Source: Ruegeria atlantica
Lineage (GTDB): Bacteria > Pseudomonadota > Alphaproteobacteria > Rhodobacterales > Rhodobacteraceae
Length of the DNA stretch: 64,000 bases
NCBI RefSeq assembly: GCF_013032005.1
Contig: NZ_WQBE01000005.1
Span: 62,001 to 126,000 of the forward strand
Reading direction: 5' to 3'
The position numbers were made by a program, and so were the translations under genes. This document shows positions 36,239 through 45,302 of this stretch, piece by piece (the first letter of the stretch is position 1; every line of letters begins with the position of its first letter). The notes below the pieces were generated by a model that searched no databases, was not told the DNA's origin, and saw nothing but the letters and a program-made list of their open reading frames with translations.

Positions 36239-36637
36239 ATGAACCAGACCGTCCAAACCTATTTCGATGCCTTCAACGCCGGCGATGTAGAGGGCATGTT
36301 GGCCTGCCTGTCCGAGGATGTGGCCCATCACGTGAACGAAGGTCAAATTCGTGTCGGGAAAGAGAAATTCACGGCCTTTTGCGATCACATGAACCGCTGC
36401 TATCGCGAGAACCTGACTGATATCGTTGTTTTCGAGGCCAAGGGCGGCACACGTGCAGCGGCCGAATTCATCGTGAACGGCACCTATCTGGAAACTGACG
36501 AGGGCCTGCCCGAGGCCCACGGTCAGACCTACCGCCTGCCAGCGGGGTCGTTCTTTGACCTTCGGGATGGCAAGATCACCCGCGTCACCACCTTCTACAA
36601 TCTTGCAGACTGGACCAAGCAGGTGTCCGGTGGCTGA
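36239..36637 (+). CDS. NTF2-like / ketosteroid isomerase-related protein
   Basis: From ATG 36239 the product is 132 residues. It has the SnoaL/NTF2 fold pattern: VQTYFDAFNAGDVEGMLACLSEDVAHHVNEG at the N terminus and GSFFDLRDGKITRVTTFYNL at the C terminus. Such folds serve as small isomerases, hydrolases or binding proteins, so the activity cannot be named. It starts two bases after the phosphatase stop and overlaps the next gene by 8 bp. Confidence 0.8.
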   Translation: MNQTVQTYFDAFNAGDVEGMLACLSEDVAHHVNEGQIRVGKEKFTAFCDHMNRCYRENLTDIVVFEAKGGTRAAAEFIVNGTYLETDEGLPEAHGQTYRLPAGSFFDLRDGKITRVTTFYNLADWTKQVSGG

Positions 36638-37223
36638 GGTCACCGCCGTCCGCCCCCTGATCGGAGCGGCGCTAGAGGCCGCTCTGGACGATGTGGCGCG
36701 CTTGCGGATCGAAGTGTTTCGGGCGTGGCCCTACCTTTATGATGGCGATCTGACATATGAGCGGAAATATCTGCAATCCTATCGTGACAGCGACAAAGCA
36801 ATTGTCGTCGGCGCCTTTGACAGCGATAGCCTGATTGGCGCGTCAACTGGGGCACCGCTGACTGACCACGCCGACGATTTCGCGGCGGCGTTTGAGGGCA
36901 CCGGGCTGGATCTGTCGCAGATCTTCTACTGCGCGGAATCCGTTTTGTTGTCCGATTATCGAGGTCAGGGCGTTGGCCATAAGTTTTTCGATCTGCGTGA
37001 GGAGCATGCCCGCGCACTGGGTTTCAGCAAATGCGCCTTTTGCGGCGTACAGCGCCCGGCGGATCACCCGATGCGGCCCGAAAACTACCGGCCGCTGGAC
37101 GCCTTCTGGCGGGCGCGGGGATATGAGCCGCTGTCAGGCGCCGTCGCCCAGTTCTCGTGGCAGGATATCGGGGAAAAAGGCGAGACGCTGAAGCCGCTGC
37201 AGTTCTGGATACGGGATATCTAA
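36630..37223 (+). CDS. GNAT family N-acetyltransferase
   Basis: I choose GTG 36630, which overlaps the preceding stop by 8 bp (GTGGCTGA); the frame is open upstream inside the previous gene. The 197-residue product has GNAT motif A, LLSDYRGQGVGHKFFDLREEH, near residues 107-127, preceded by IFYCAESV. A wide PADHPMRPENYRPLDAFWRARGY loop follows. It closes the hisD-UPF0262-phosphatase operon. The substrate is unknown. Confidence 0.83.
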   Translation: MAEVTAVRPLIGAALEAALDDVARLRIEVFRAWPYLYDGDLTYERKYLQSYRDSDKAIVVGAFDSDSLIGASTGAPLTDHADDFAAAFEGTGLDLSQIFYCAESVLLSDYRGQGVGHKFFDLREEHARALGFSKCAFCGVQRPADHPMRPENYRPLDAFWRARGYEPLSGAVAQFSWQDIGEKGETLKPLQFWIRDI

Positions 37224-37316
37224 CAGACGGTGCTGACCCGTTAGCATGTAGCAATCCCGCAAATTGGCCGGCCTTTCCGATCTTCAGGGGAAACTGATGG
37301 TCGCCAGAACGAAGTG

Positions 37317-37637
37317 CTATGCCTTCTTTTCCCACCCTCGCTTTACGCCAGCCAAAATTGCTGGTCCTGCTTCTGCAGTTGGCACAATTTCCATGATGTC
37401 ATTGTGAAAAAGCGGCCAGAATTGCGCACAGATCCCAATTACTTCGGCTTTGGAGTCCGCCTCAAGGAGAACATAGCCCTCAGTATTGCTTATCCAACCT
37501 GTGAATTTGACTGGGCCTTCCCCTTCCACAAGTTCGCTGGCGTCGCCGACCATATCGGTCCACGCAGCGATCTCCCCCTCGCGGTCTTTTGGCCATGCCG
37601 CCGCCGAGCAAGTGAAGTGATTAATGTAATGAGGCAT
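37317..37637 (-). CDS. DUF3303-like small protein
   Basis: From ATG 37637, preceded by GGGAGA, the product is 106 residues: MPHYINHFTCSAAAWPKDRE at the start, FTGWISNTEGYVLLEADSKAEV in the middle, and PTAEAGPAILAGVKRGWEKK at the end. This pattern of a small alpha/beta barrel monomer resembles DUF3303. Function is unknown. It stands alone, convergent with the GNAT gene. Confidence 0.6.
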   Translation of the reverse strand: MPHYINHFTCSAAAWPKDREGEIAAWTDMVGDASELVEGEGPVKFTGWISNTEGYVLLEADSKAEVIGICAQFWPLFHNDIMEIVPTAEAGPAILAGVKRGWEKKA

Positions 37638-37943
37638 GCCAATTTCTCCCGTTATGAAAAACCCTAAGCATCGGTTGAGTGTTACACAGTCTAACACCGC
37701 CAGATTACGCTCCGGTAAGGTGCATTACAATTTTGCCGACAGCGTCCGATTTGACAGCTTGGTAGCGTTGCCGAAATTGGTTAATGCAAATCTGGACAGT
37801 AATGCAGGTTTATTGGGTCGTCCAAACCAACTCTGTACTGGGTAATTTGCGGGCTGGCGCGCTTACTTTTGGTTCAATTGAGCTGTACAGGCTATCCATT
37901 TGCAATCTACTGTCGCGTGACCAAAAGATTTGGGTTTCAAAAA
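37638..37943. other. Divergent promoter gap
   Basis: About 306 bp lie between the DUF3303-like gene (minus) and the nitrilase-family gene (plus). It should hold both promoters. No gene, repeat or strong hairpin was seen. Confidence 0.4.
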
Positions 37944-38819
37944 ATGAAAGTCGCAACCGCTGCCTATAACCTCGATTGGCTCGACAGTTGGGCGCAGTAT
38001 GAGGACAAGCTAGGCCGCTGGGTCTCAGACGCCGCCGGACAGGGGGCTGAGTTGCTGGTCTTTCCTGAATACGGTGCGATGGAGTTGTCGACATTGGATG
38101 GGGTCGACGTCGCGGGCGATCTCGAGCGTTCGATCCGGGCAGTGTCTGATCGGATGGAGGCAGCGCGGGCCCTGCATCAGCGTCTTGCACAGGAATACAA
38201 GACCTACATTCTGGGCGCGTCGGCCCCGATTGTGGATGGGCCGGGCCGACCGGTAAACCGTGCGGTACTCTATGCGCCCGATGGTGGGCAGGATCATCAA
38301 GACAAACAGATCATGACCCGCTTTGAGCGCGAAGACTGGGATATCGCGCCGGGCGGACCGCTGAAACTATTCGATACCGCGTTGGGCAAGATCGGCGTGT
38401 TGATCTGCTATGACAGCGAATTTCCTCTGTTGGGCCATGCGCTGAGCGAGGCCGATCTGATCCTGGTCCCCTCATGTACCGAGGCTTTGGCAGGCTATTG
38501 GCGGGTTCGGATCGGCGCGATGTCACGGGCGCTGGAAAATCAATGCGTTACGGTGATGGCGTCTCTGGTCGGGGACAATGACTGGTCCGAGGCGGTGGAC
38601 AAGAATACCGGCACCGGCGGCATTTTCGGCCCACCCGACAAGGGGTTTCCTGCGACTGGTGTGTTGGCCGAAGGCGCTTTGAACCAGCCGGGATGGACCT
38701 ATGCGGATATCGACCTTTCAGCAATTGCCGAAGTTCGCACCGATGGGCATGTTCTGAACCGCACTCATTGGGAGGAGCAGTCGCCGCGAGTCGATTCCGT
38801 CACATTATCGCGCCTTTAG
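37944..38819 (+). CDS. Carbon-nitrogen hydrolase (nitrilase superfamily)
   Basis: From ATG 37944 the product is 291 residues. The Glu-Lys-Cys triad is visible as E42 (LLVFPEYGAME), K121 (DKQIMTRFE) and C155 (IGVLICYDSEFP). The family hydrolyses amides, carbamoyl groups or nitriles. Length and motifs resemble the omega-amidase/N-carbamoyl branch more than true nitrilases. It is cytoplasmic with no signal peptide. An upstream in-frame extension lacks a ribosome site. A small hairpin follows the gene. Confidence 0.88.
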   Translation: MKVATAAYNLDWLDSWAQYEDKLGRWVSDAAGQGAELLVFPEYGAMELSTLDGVDVAGDLERSIRAVSDRMEAARALHQRLAQEYKTYILGASAPIVDGPGRPVNRAVLYAPDGGQDHQDKQIMTRFEREDWDIAPGGPLKLFDTALGKIGVLICYDSEFPLLGHALSEADLILVPSCTEALAGYWRVRIGAMSRALENQCVTVMASLVGDNDWSEAVDKNTGTGGIFGPPDKGFPATGVLAEGALNQPGWTYADIDLSAIAEVRTDGHVLNRTHWEEQSPRVDSVTLSRL

Positions 38820-38839
38820 GTGATTCTGGCCTTGAAATA

Positions 38840-38854
38840 AGCCCAAAATGGGCT
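38840..38854. terminator. Small bidirectional hairpin after nitrilase gene
   Basis: AGCCC and GGGCT arms flank a 5-nt loop, 20 bp after the stop, followed by CATTT. It is a weak terminator candidate between the nitrilase and infA. Confidence 0.4.
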
Positions 38855-38910
38855 CATTTAAGCGCACATCCCCGTAGATTCTGCGGGTGCAACGTAATGA
38901 TGGAGACAAC

Positions 38911-39129
38911 ATGGCCAAGGAAGATACGCTCGAATTTCCCGGTGTCGTGAAGGAACTCCTGCCTAATGCGACGTTTCGGGTCGAGCTGGAAAACGGCCAT
39001 GAGATCATCGCACATACGGCAGGCAAGATGCGCAAGAACCGCATCCGTGTTCTGGCCGGCGACAAGGTTCAGGTCGAGATGACCCCCTATGATCTGACCA
39101 AGGGTCGGATCAACTACCGCTTCAAGTAA
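38911..39129 (+). CDS. infA: Translation initiation factor IF-1
   Basis: This is a 72-residue protein from ATG 38911, with GGAG upstream. The sequence is the S1/OB-fold IF-1: [39 protein letters not shown], ending [11 protein letters not shown]. It blocks the ribosomal A site during initiation. The longer frame to 38887 is ignored because the family start is invariant. It heads the conserved infA-maf-RNase E/G-yacG block. Confidence 0.98.
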   Translation: MAKEDTLEFPGVVKELLPNATFRVELENGHEIIAHTAGKMRKNRIRVLAGDKVQVEMTPYDLTKGRINYRFK

Positions 39130-39140
39130 CGCCTGCCGCA

Positions 39141-39719
39141 ATGGCGTTTATCTTAGGATCGGGCAGCCCAAGGCGGCTGGACCTGCTGGCCCAGCTTGGC
39201 GTGCAGCCCGATGCAATTCGCGCCCCCGACATTGACGAAACGCCTTTGAAAGGCGAATTGCCAGTGCCTTACTGTAATCGTATTACACGGGTAAAAGTGC
39301 AGGCTATTCAGGCGGATAGCGATGATGTCACCCTGTGTGCGGATACGACCGTCGCGCTTGGCCGTCGCATTCTGGGCAAGCCCGAAGATGCGGGGCAGGC
39401 GGCCGAATTCCTACATGCGCTGTCCGGTCGGCGGCATCGCGTGATCACTTCGGTCGCTGTGCGGCGTGGGGATCGCGTGTTGCTACGTGATGTGGTCTCG
39501 CAGGTCAAGGTCAAGCGCCTGTCGGACGTTGAGATCAATGCCTATTTGGCAACCGGAGATTGGCAGGGCAAAGCAGGTGCCTATGCCATTCAAGGTCCGG
39601 CCGGGGCGTTCATTCCCTGGATTTCAGGTTCGTTCACCGGCATCGTAGGGCTACCCCTGTCTGAAACTGCCGCCCTTTTGCAGGGTATCGGCTATCCCTT
39701 GTATCGTGAGGTGTCATGA
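39141..39719 (+). CDS. maf: Maf family nucleoside triphosphate pyrophosphatase
   Basis: This 192-residue protein begins with [18 protein letters not shown], the Maf signature, and carries [20 protein letters not shown] and [20 protein letters not shown]. The family hydrolyses non-canonical or modified nucleotides (dTTP/UTP or m7GTP types). It starts 11 bases after infA and overlaps the RNase gene (ATGA at 39716-39719), so the block is one operon. Confidence 0.94.
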   Translation: MAFILGSGSPRRLDLLAQLGVQPDAIRAPDIDETPLKGELPVPYCNRITRVKVQAIQADSDDVTLCADTTVALGRRILGKPEDAGQAAEFLHALSGRRHRVITSVAVRRGDRVLLRDVVSQVKVKRLSDVEINAYLATGDWQGKAGAYAIQGPAGAFIPWISGSFTGIVGLPLSETAALLQGIGYPLYREVS

Positions 39720-40738
39720 AGGGCCGCACCATCGTTCTGGATCATATCGACAACCGCGAAGCTGCCGCCTTAATGGTGGATGGCAAGCTGGATGATTTCC
39801 TGATCGCAGGGGATGCCCCCGCACCGGGCACGATCTATCGCGCCCGTGCCGACCGCCCCGTCAAAGGGCAGGGCGGCATGTTCCTGACAACTCCCGACGG
39901 TCCGGCCTTCTTGCGGCAGGTGAAGGGATTGGCCCCGAGCACCCTGATGCTGGTGCAGATCACTGGCTATGCAGAGCCGGGCAAGGCGCTGCCGGTCACA
40001 GATCGCATCCTGTTCAAAAGCCGCTATGCGATTGTCACACCCGAAGCGCCGGGTCTGAATATTTCACGCTCAATCCGTGACGAAGACGAGCGTGACCGTC
40101 TGCTTGAGATTGCGCATGACTGCATGGACGGCAGCACTTATGGCCTGATTCTGCGCTCTTGTTGTCTGGGTGAAGATGCAGGCGAGATCGCCGAGGACAT
40201 CAACGCCATGCTGGCTCATGCCGATCAGGTTTTGAATGATCCGGGAACCGAACCCGAGCTGTTGTTGGAGGGCGATGGCCCTCACGTTCTGGCCTGGCGC
40301 GACTGGACCGACCCGGCCGAAGTGGTGACGCAGGACGGAAGCTTTGAAACACAGGGCGTGTTGGATGCGTTGGACGAGGTGCGCGGTATTTCCGAGTCGC
40401 TTCCGGGCGGCGGGCACTTGTATGTTCAGCCCACACGCGCCCTGGTCGCAGTGGATGTAAACACCGGATCCGACACCTCAATGGCCGCCGGAACCAAGGC
40501 GAACTTCGCCTGCGCCAAGGTGTTGGCACGTGCGTTGCGCGTGCGGGGTCTGGGCGGGCAAATCACCTTGGACCTTGCCCCAATGCCCAAGAAAGATCGG
40601 CGCGGTTTTGAATCAGCCCTGCGCGCCGCGTTCAAGGCAGATGGAATTGAAACCACCCTGGCGGGTTGGACACCATTGGGCCATTACGAACTGCAACGCA
40701 AACGCGGCCGTATTCCACTGACGGAGGTGTTGAAATGA
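39716..40738 (+). CDS. Ribonuclease E/G family protein, short form
   Basis: This 340-residue protein keeps the RNase E/G catalytic core: [13 protein letters not shown], and [17 protein letters not shown] with the two metal-binding Asp. The zinc-link CPxCxG motif and the C-terminal scaffold are missing. That short form is usual next to maf and yacG in Rhodobacterales, alongside a separate full RNase E. The N-terminal S1-like part is divergent ([20 protein letters not shown]). It should cut single-stranded RNA; the targets are unknown. It overlaps both neighbours by 4 bp. Confidence 0.88.
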   Translation: MKGRTIVLDHIDNREAAALMVDGKLDDFLIAGDAPAPGTIYRARADRPVKGQGGMFLTTPDGPAFLRQVKGLAPSTLMLVQITGYAEPGKALPVTDRILFKSRYAIVTPEAPGLNISRSIRDEDERDRLLEIAHDCMDGSTYGLILRSCCLGEDAGEIAEDINAMLAHADQVLNDPGTEPELLLEGDGPHVLAWRDWTDPAEVVTQDGSFETQGVLDALDEVRGISESLPGGGHLYVQPTRALVAVDVNTGSDTSMAAGTKANFACAKVLARALRVRGLGGQITLDLAPMPKKDRRGFESALRAAFKADGIETTLAGWTPLGHYELQRKRGRIPLTEVLK

Positions 40739-40917
40739 GTTGCCCGATCTGTGGTGAAGACACGGTAACCAAGTTCCGCCCCTTCTGTTCAAAACGCTGT
40801 GCCGACCTCGATCTGGCCAAGTGGTTGAACGGCTCATATGCGGTTCCGTCGCAGCGGGAAGAGGACTTGGACACGGATGGATCCGAAGGTCAAACCGAGC
40901 AATCGCGTCCACACTGA
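40735..40917 (+). CDS. yacG: DNA gyrase inhibitor YacG
   Basis: This 60-residue zinc protein starts in the ATGA overlap with the RNase stop. The four-Cys zinc site is CPICGED near residue 3-9 and FCSKRCADLDLAKWL near 18-32; the C-terminal tail is acidic. YacG binds gyrase B and inhibits its activity in E. coli. It is the last gene before tRNA-Phe. Confidence 0.93.
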   Translation: MSCPICGEDTVTKFRPFCSKRCADLDLAKWLNGSYAVPSQREEDLDTDGSEGQTEQSRPH

Positions 40918-40996
40918 AAAAATCTGAAAAAGCCTCTGGACACTGCCTGTGGCAAGTCATAGAAGGCCTCCACCCAACGATGAACATCGTTCCCTT

Positions 40997-41071
40997 GCCC
41001 GGGTAGCTCAGGGGTAGAGCAGTGGATTGAAAATCCTCGTGTCGGTGGTTCGATTCCGCCCCCGGGCACCA
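40997..41071 (+). tRNA. tRNA-Phe (anticodon GAA)
   Basis: The sequence starts GCCCGGGTAGCTCAGGGGTA, with a 7-bp acceptor (GCCCGGG/CCCGGGC), anticodon loop TTGAAAA giving GAA, T-arm GGTTCGATTCC and an encoded CCA. Confidence 0.95.
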
Positions 41072-41324
41072 TTATTTCTCAATTTTTATTTTACTATTAA
41101 ATGGTTAAGTTGATAATCCTGACCTCAATCCGCCAGTTAATCCACCATTCCGTGTTCGGTGTACCCTTGCTCGTATCGCTTTTCTGCAAATCTTGGCGAG
41201 AAGGTATCCTAAATGGGTTGTACTCAATTTAGAGTTGTTGGCGAGTTTTCTGTGGGTTACGTTGCCTCAACTGCATGGCACCGAATAGTTGGGTCCATTG
41301 TTGCAAAGGGGTAGGACATCTACA

Positions 41325-42174
41325 ATGCAAGCTTCAAACCGACGTCGTGAGCTTTCGGCCATAAAGGTTCGACAGTGGCTCAACGCTTGGGATGAAATCC
41401 AATTTTCCAAAGAAACCAGACGAAGAAAGCCAGATTCACATTTTTTCATTTTTTCAATCCCTGCGAAAGAGTTGCGTAGTCTTTGCGGAATTCATCGCCG
41501 ATCTGCCAACCTTGAAGTTGATAGAAATGAAGACCTTGGCATTCAACGCCAGCATGACGAAGAGCGATCAGAAGAAATTTCCCGCTTCGTTGAGTATGGA
41601 TATCCATGGTCTACGATCAGCCAAGCGAAACGCTCTTCTCCTGACTACGACGATTTGAGAAAGCCAGGCTGGCTACCAACGTCAGTTGTGATCAACATCA
41701 TCCCCAAGGGCGAAAAAAGATTTGGTGTGGCGGTTGATGACAAACATGTGGTCTCTGTCAGTGACGAAGGCGGCGTTAACAAAGTTGTGCTGCCTTATTC
41801 GGAAAATGAAGACGACTGGAGCCCTAAAGGGTTACACCCCGTTGATTGGCGACTTGAAAGCCGAAGGCGAGGAGTTCGAGTGCGCCGTCTATCTGGACTG
41901 GTTGGATACGGTGAAGTACAGGATTCGGAATATCGAGAACAAGAAAACCTCTTTCTGGCTCCAGCTACCACACGGAAAGTTCTATCCGGATTTTGTAGCG
42001 ATGCTCGACGATGGGCGAATCTTGGTTGTCGAATACAAGGGCGCGCATCTTTTCGACTTGGAAGAAGCCAGGCGCCAGATTAGCGACGCATGGGCTGACG
42101 CCAGCGGTGGCCAATGCTTGTTATGCATGCCGACTGACCGAGGATTCGATCTTATAGACAGGACAATCAGTTAG
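41325..42174 (+). pseudogene. Chimeric remnant: DGQHR/DndB-like N terminus joined out of frame to type III Res-like C terminus
   Basis: From ATG 41325 one frame gives about 165 residues, including HFFIFSIPAKELRSLCGIHRR and IQRQHDEERSEEISRFVEYGY, resembling DGQHR/DndB-like proteins. Near 41830 the similarity moves to another frame, which to 42174 gives about 115 residues. That part has EGEEFECAVYLDWLD, FYPDFVAMLDDGRILVVEYKG and a Cys-rich LLCMPTDRGFD tail, the usual end of type III restriction Res helicases. Each part is far too short for its family, so a deletion seems to have fused two neighbouring defence genes. It lies between two tRNA genes, a common site for such islands. Family calls are tentative. 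Confidence 0.55.
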
Positions 42175-42286
42175 GTCCGCGTTAGAATCCCTTCCGCCGG
42201 GTTGCTGTCCCATTGCAGTCCCGGTGGATAACCTGCAGGGAGGATTTTGGCCACAGGACGTAATGTCTTTATTTTTAAAGGGATTT

Positions 42287-42363
42287 TGGTAGCGGAGGAG
42301 GGACTTGAACCCCCGACACGCGGATTATGATTCCGCTGCTCTAACCAACTGAGCTACTCCGCC
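42287..42363 (-). tRNA. tRNA-Met (anticodon CAT), elongator type
   Basis: The minus strand starts GGCGGAGTAGCTCAGTTGGT, with anticodon stem GCGGA/TCCGC and loop ATCATAA. The T-arm is GGTTCAAGTCC and CCA is encoded. The first acceptor pair is G-U, unlike an initiator tRNA. A tRNA-Ile2 with modified CAT is less likely by sequence. Confidence 0.9.
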
Positions 42364-42446
42364 ATGAGTGAGTGGCGATTTAAGCGAGGGGCTGTGGCGG
42401 GTCAAGAGGGAAAACACGGTCAAAGCCGGATTCTTTTCCACGCCGT

Positions 42447-43421
42447 TCAAACCGTCTCGGGCGCCGCCTTGGTTTCGAAATACTTGGTTTCTGCGATCTG
42501 GCGGATGAATGCGGCGCATGTGTCCGGTGCCGTGATCAGGATCATATGACCTGCCCCGTCAATCCACTCGTTTGACAGGCCGAACTGGATCATTGGATCG
42601 CCGTGCGCGTGGGCTGCAAGTATAGCGTCCTGTGTGCCGTATAGAATGCCGCCGGGTACGGCTAACTCCTCATAGCGGGCGACCTGCGCCGCCATGCTGT
42701 CATCAATCCCCACAACGTCCTGCGATCCGGTGATGAAGGCCGACGGGCGCAGTCCAAGCGCACCGCCAGCACGATCCAGAAAGTCCGCAGGCGCAGGGTC
42801 GGGGGCGAAAACGACGTCCAGAGTGTGTGGTGCAGTTTTGGCGGCCACGGGTACAGCGATTGTGTTGCCGATCAGGCTGCGTAGCCATTCTGTGCGGATT
42901 TCCAGTGGTTTGAAAACCTGGGGTGTCGACGGCAAAACTTGCGTCAGAGGGGCCAGCAGAGCCAGGGCCTTGATCTTTTCTGGGTGGTCCAGCGCCATGG
43001 CCAACGACACCGCGCCGCCCAAGGAATGACCCACAAGGACAGCGTCGGTGACGTCCTTGCTGTCCAGAAACTCTTGTATCATGCGCGCCTGTTCGGGCAG
43101 ACGGCCCAGATCGGCACTGTCGCGGGTCGAATAGCCACAGCCGGGCCGGTCCACTGCGATGACGTGATAGTCATCGGCCAGCATGTCGACCAAGGCATAG
43201 GTGAAATGCTGCAATTGCCCAGCCAGCCCGTGGATCATGACAAGGGTCTGCTTCGACGGATCGCCCTTTTCCACATAATGGATGCTGCCGCCGTTCACGG
43301 GCGCGATGACCCCAAGCTGCGGAACTCGGATTTGGCCTTGGCGAGTCAGTTTGCGGGTCCACAGTTTCATGCCGACAAAAAATGCGACGATCAGCAGGGC
43401 GATGGTTAGAAGAGTGGTCAT
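42447..43421 (-). CDS. Alpha/beta hydrolase, membrane-anchored
   Basis: From ATG 43421, one base after the monooxygenase stop, the product is 324 residues. An N-terminal membrane segment (MTTLLTIALLIVAFFVGMKL) is followed by a hydrolase fold: oxyanion-side VMIHGLAGQ, nucleophile elbow VGHSLGGAV, and catalytic His in GAGHMILI. It is probably an esterase or lipase-like enzyme. Pairing with a Baeyer-Villiger-type monooxygenase suggests the two act in sequence, ketone to ester to acid plus alcohol. The longer frame to 43541 would overlap the monooxygenase and lacks a ribosome site. Confidence 0.85.
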   Translation of the reverse strand: MTTLLTIALLIVAFFVGMKLWTRKLTRQGQIRVPQLGVIAPVNGGSIHYVEKGDPSKQTLVMIHGLAGQLQHFTYALVDMLADDYHVIAVDRPGCGYSTRDSADLGRLPEQARMIQEFLDSKDVTDAVLVGHSLGGAVSLAMALDHPEKIKALALLAPLTQVLPSTPQVFKPLEIRTEWLRSLIGNTIAVPVAAKTAPHTLDVVFAPDPAPADFLDRAGGALGLRPSAFITGSQDVVGIDDSMAAQVARYEELAVPGGILYGTQDAILAAHAHGDPMIQFGLSNEWIDGAGHMILITAPDTCAAFIRQIAETKYFETKAAPETV

Positions 43422-43422
43422 G

Positions 43423-44895
43423 TCAACGATCTCCGGCTGGGGGAGGGGCAGGGTGATATTGTTCCAGCCCGGATCGGGCCATGCGCTTTTCATACTCGGA
43501 TACGGTGCCGGGCCAAAGCGTCGTGTTGCGGCCTTGGGCATCCTGATACCACGAGGTGCAGCCGCCCGCTTGCCAGACGCTGTCTGAGTGGCGATCCTGC
43601 ATTTCCTGCGTAAAGGCTTCTTGTTTCGCGGCGTCAGGTGTGATGGCCTGTAAGCCGTTGCGCTGCATCTGATCCAGCACCCTGCCTATATGGCGGACCT
43701 GTGCTTCGATCATTAGCACGACCGAGTTATGGCCCAATCCGGTATGTGGCCCCAACAGAATAAAGAAGTTCGGAAAACCTGCGATGGCAGTGCCCAGATT
43801 GGCCTGCATCCCATCGGTCCATGCTTGGCGTAGGGTCAGGCCATCGGTTCCGGTGATGTCCAGACGCTCGACCACGTCCGTCACATGAAAGCCTGTGCCC
43901 CAGATCAATACATCGGCCTGGGTCCGGCTGCCATCCGCGGCGATGATCTGATCTCCCTCGATTGTCGCCACCCCGTGCGGGATTACTGTCACGTTGTCTC
44001 GCGCAAGGACCGTGTACCAATCATTCGAACTGAGGATACGTTTGCATCCAATCCTGTAGCCAGGGGTCAGGCGTTCGCGTTGTTCGGGGTCAGTTATCGC
44101 TTTCTCCAGCCCGTTTCGCCACATCTTCATGGCAAAGTTGACCATCCGCTCTTCACCCCGAAACACACGGTGGCGATACTCAAAAATCCAGTAGATCAGT
44201 TTGCGGCGTATCCGGGGCAGGATGGGGATGCGCCTATAGAGGCTGCGAACCCACGGTGCAATTGGCCCGTCGGGGCGGGGCAGGATGTAGGGCGCGGTCC
44301 GTTGGAAGATGGTGATTTGGGCTGCCGTTTTCGCAATTTCAGGCACAAACTGAACGGCTGAGGCACCGGTGCCGACCACCGCGATGCGTTTACCCACAAG
44401 TTCAACGTCGTGATCCCATTCGGCAGAATGGAACTTGGGGCCGGGAAAGCCGTCGGCACCGGGTATGTCGGGCACATCCGGTAGATGCAGTGCCCCAATG
44501 GCCGAGACTAAAAAGCGCGCCGTCCAGTGCTGCCCGCCCTCGGTTTCCACCTGCCATCGGTCGCCGTCCCAGCGCGCGGATTTCAGTTGCTGGTGGAAAT
44601 GGCACAGATCGTACAGGCCCTCATCTCGGCCGATCTTTTGCAGATACGCCTGAATCTCGGCCCCACCGGCATAGGCGCGGCTCCAGTCCGGGTTCAGGTG
44701 CGTGGACATCGAATACAGATGCGAGGGAATATCGCATGCCACGCCGGGATAGGTGTTTTCGCGCCATGTACCCCCGATATCGCCCGCTTTTTCAAGGATG
44801 GCGATATCGCTGATTCCACGCTTGCGTGCCTCGATTGCCATGGTCAGCCCCGAGAACCCGGCACCAATGATCAGCATTTCCGCGCTGTGCGCCAT
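43423..44895 (-). CDS. Flavin monooxygenase of the Baeyer-Villiger type
   Basis: This is a 490-residue FAD/NADPH enzyme. The FAD Rossmann motif is IIGAGFSGL at 9-17 and the NADPH motif VVGTGASAVQ near 174-183. Between them is the Baeyer-Villiger fingerprint F-x-G-x3-H-x3-W-D (F150, H156, W160, D161). GGTWRENTYPGVACDIPSHLY is the usual FAD-side segment. It should insert oxygen next to a carbonyl to make an ester or lactone. Downstream, one base away, is an alpha/beta hydrolase that could open that ester. The natural substrate is not predictable. Confidence 0.9.
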   Translation of the reverse strand: MAHSAEMLIIGAGFSGLTMAIEARKRGISDIAILEKAGDIGGTWRENTYPGVACDIPSHLYSMSTHLNPDWSRAYAGGAEIQAYLQKIGRDEGLYDLCHFHQQLKSARWDGDRWQVETEGGQHWTARFLVSAIGALHLPDVPDIPGADGFPGPKFHSAEWDHDVELVGKRIAVVGTGASAVQFVPEIAKTAAQITIFQRTAPYILPRPDGPIAPWVRSLYRRIPILPRIRRKLIYWIFEYRHRVFRGEERMVNFAMKMWRNGLEKAITDPEQRERLTPGYRIGCKRILSSNDWYTVLARDNVTVIPHGVATIEGDQIIAADGSRTQADVLIWGTGFHVTDVVERLDITGTDGLTLRQAWTDGMQANLGTAIAGFPNFFILLGPHTGLGHNSVVLMIEAQVRHIGRVLDQMQRNGLQAITPDAAKQEAFTQEMQDRHSDSVWQAGGCTSWYQDAQGRNTTLWPGTVSEYEKRMARSGLEQYHPAPPPAGDR

Positions 44896-45029
44896 GCACC
44901 TGCCCCTCCCAAAGCAACCGTGACGGTTTCATTTGACTATAGGGGACCTAAGACGTCTGAACAGCTTCCCGTGGGGTCACATAGAGTTTGGATAGCCTGG
45001 TGCGCATTCGCCCTGACGTGACACCAATC

Positions 45030-45269
45030 TTAAAATTCGAGACGATGTGCCCGACCATGCGCGACAAGGCGTGCATTAAGTGTCTCGGCCTCGGGCGCAC
45101 CGGATTCTAGCGCGAAGACAAAGGCGTGGGTTAGGTAAAAACAAGCGGCATCAATGTCCTGTGCCGCCTCGCGCTCATCCGCAGCCATTGTGTAATAGTG
45201 GATCAGGGCAGCATGATCGTCCTGCTCATGGGCCTTTAACAGCAGGCGATCCAAATCGTCTTTTTCCAT
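45030..45269 (-). CDS. Small helical protein downstream of Rieske oxygenase
   Basis: The ATG at 45269 has a perfect AGGAGG six bases upstream, which rules out the longer TTG frame. The 79-residue product (MEKDDLDRLLLKAHEQDDHA, then CFYLTHAFVFALESG and VAHGRAHRLEF) is all-helical and resembles a single TPR-like repeat pair. It starts 33 bp after the Rieske oxygenase stop, so they share a transcript. No known domain; possibly an accessory factor. Confidence 0.65.
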   Translation of the reverse strand: MEKDDLDRLLLKAHEQDDHAALIHYYTMAADEREAAQDIDAACFYLTHAFVFALESGAPEAETLNARLVAHGRAHRLEF

Positions 45270-45302
45270 TGGACCTCCTGCCAAAAGGGGCCGGCCGAGA
45301 GG

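Noticed and set aside
41072..42180. Active island inserted at tRNA-Phe
   Set aside because: No integrase and no duplicated tRNA end were found; only a broken chimeric gene remains.
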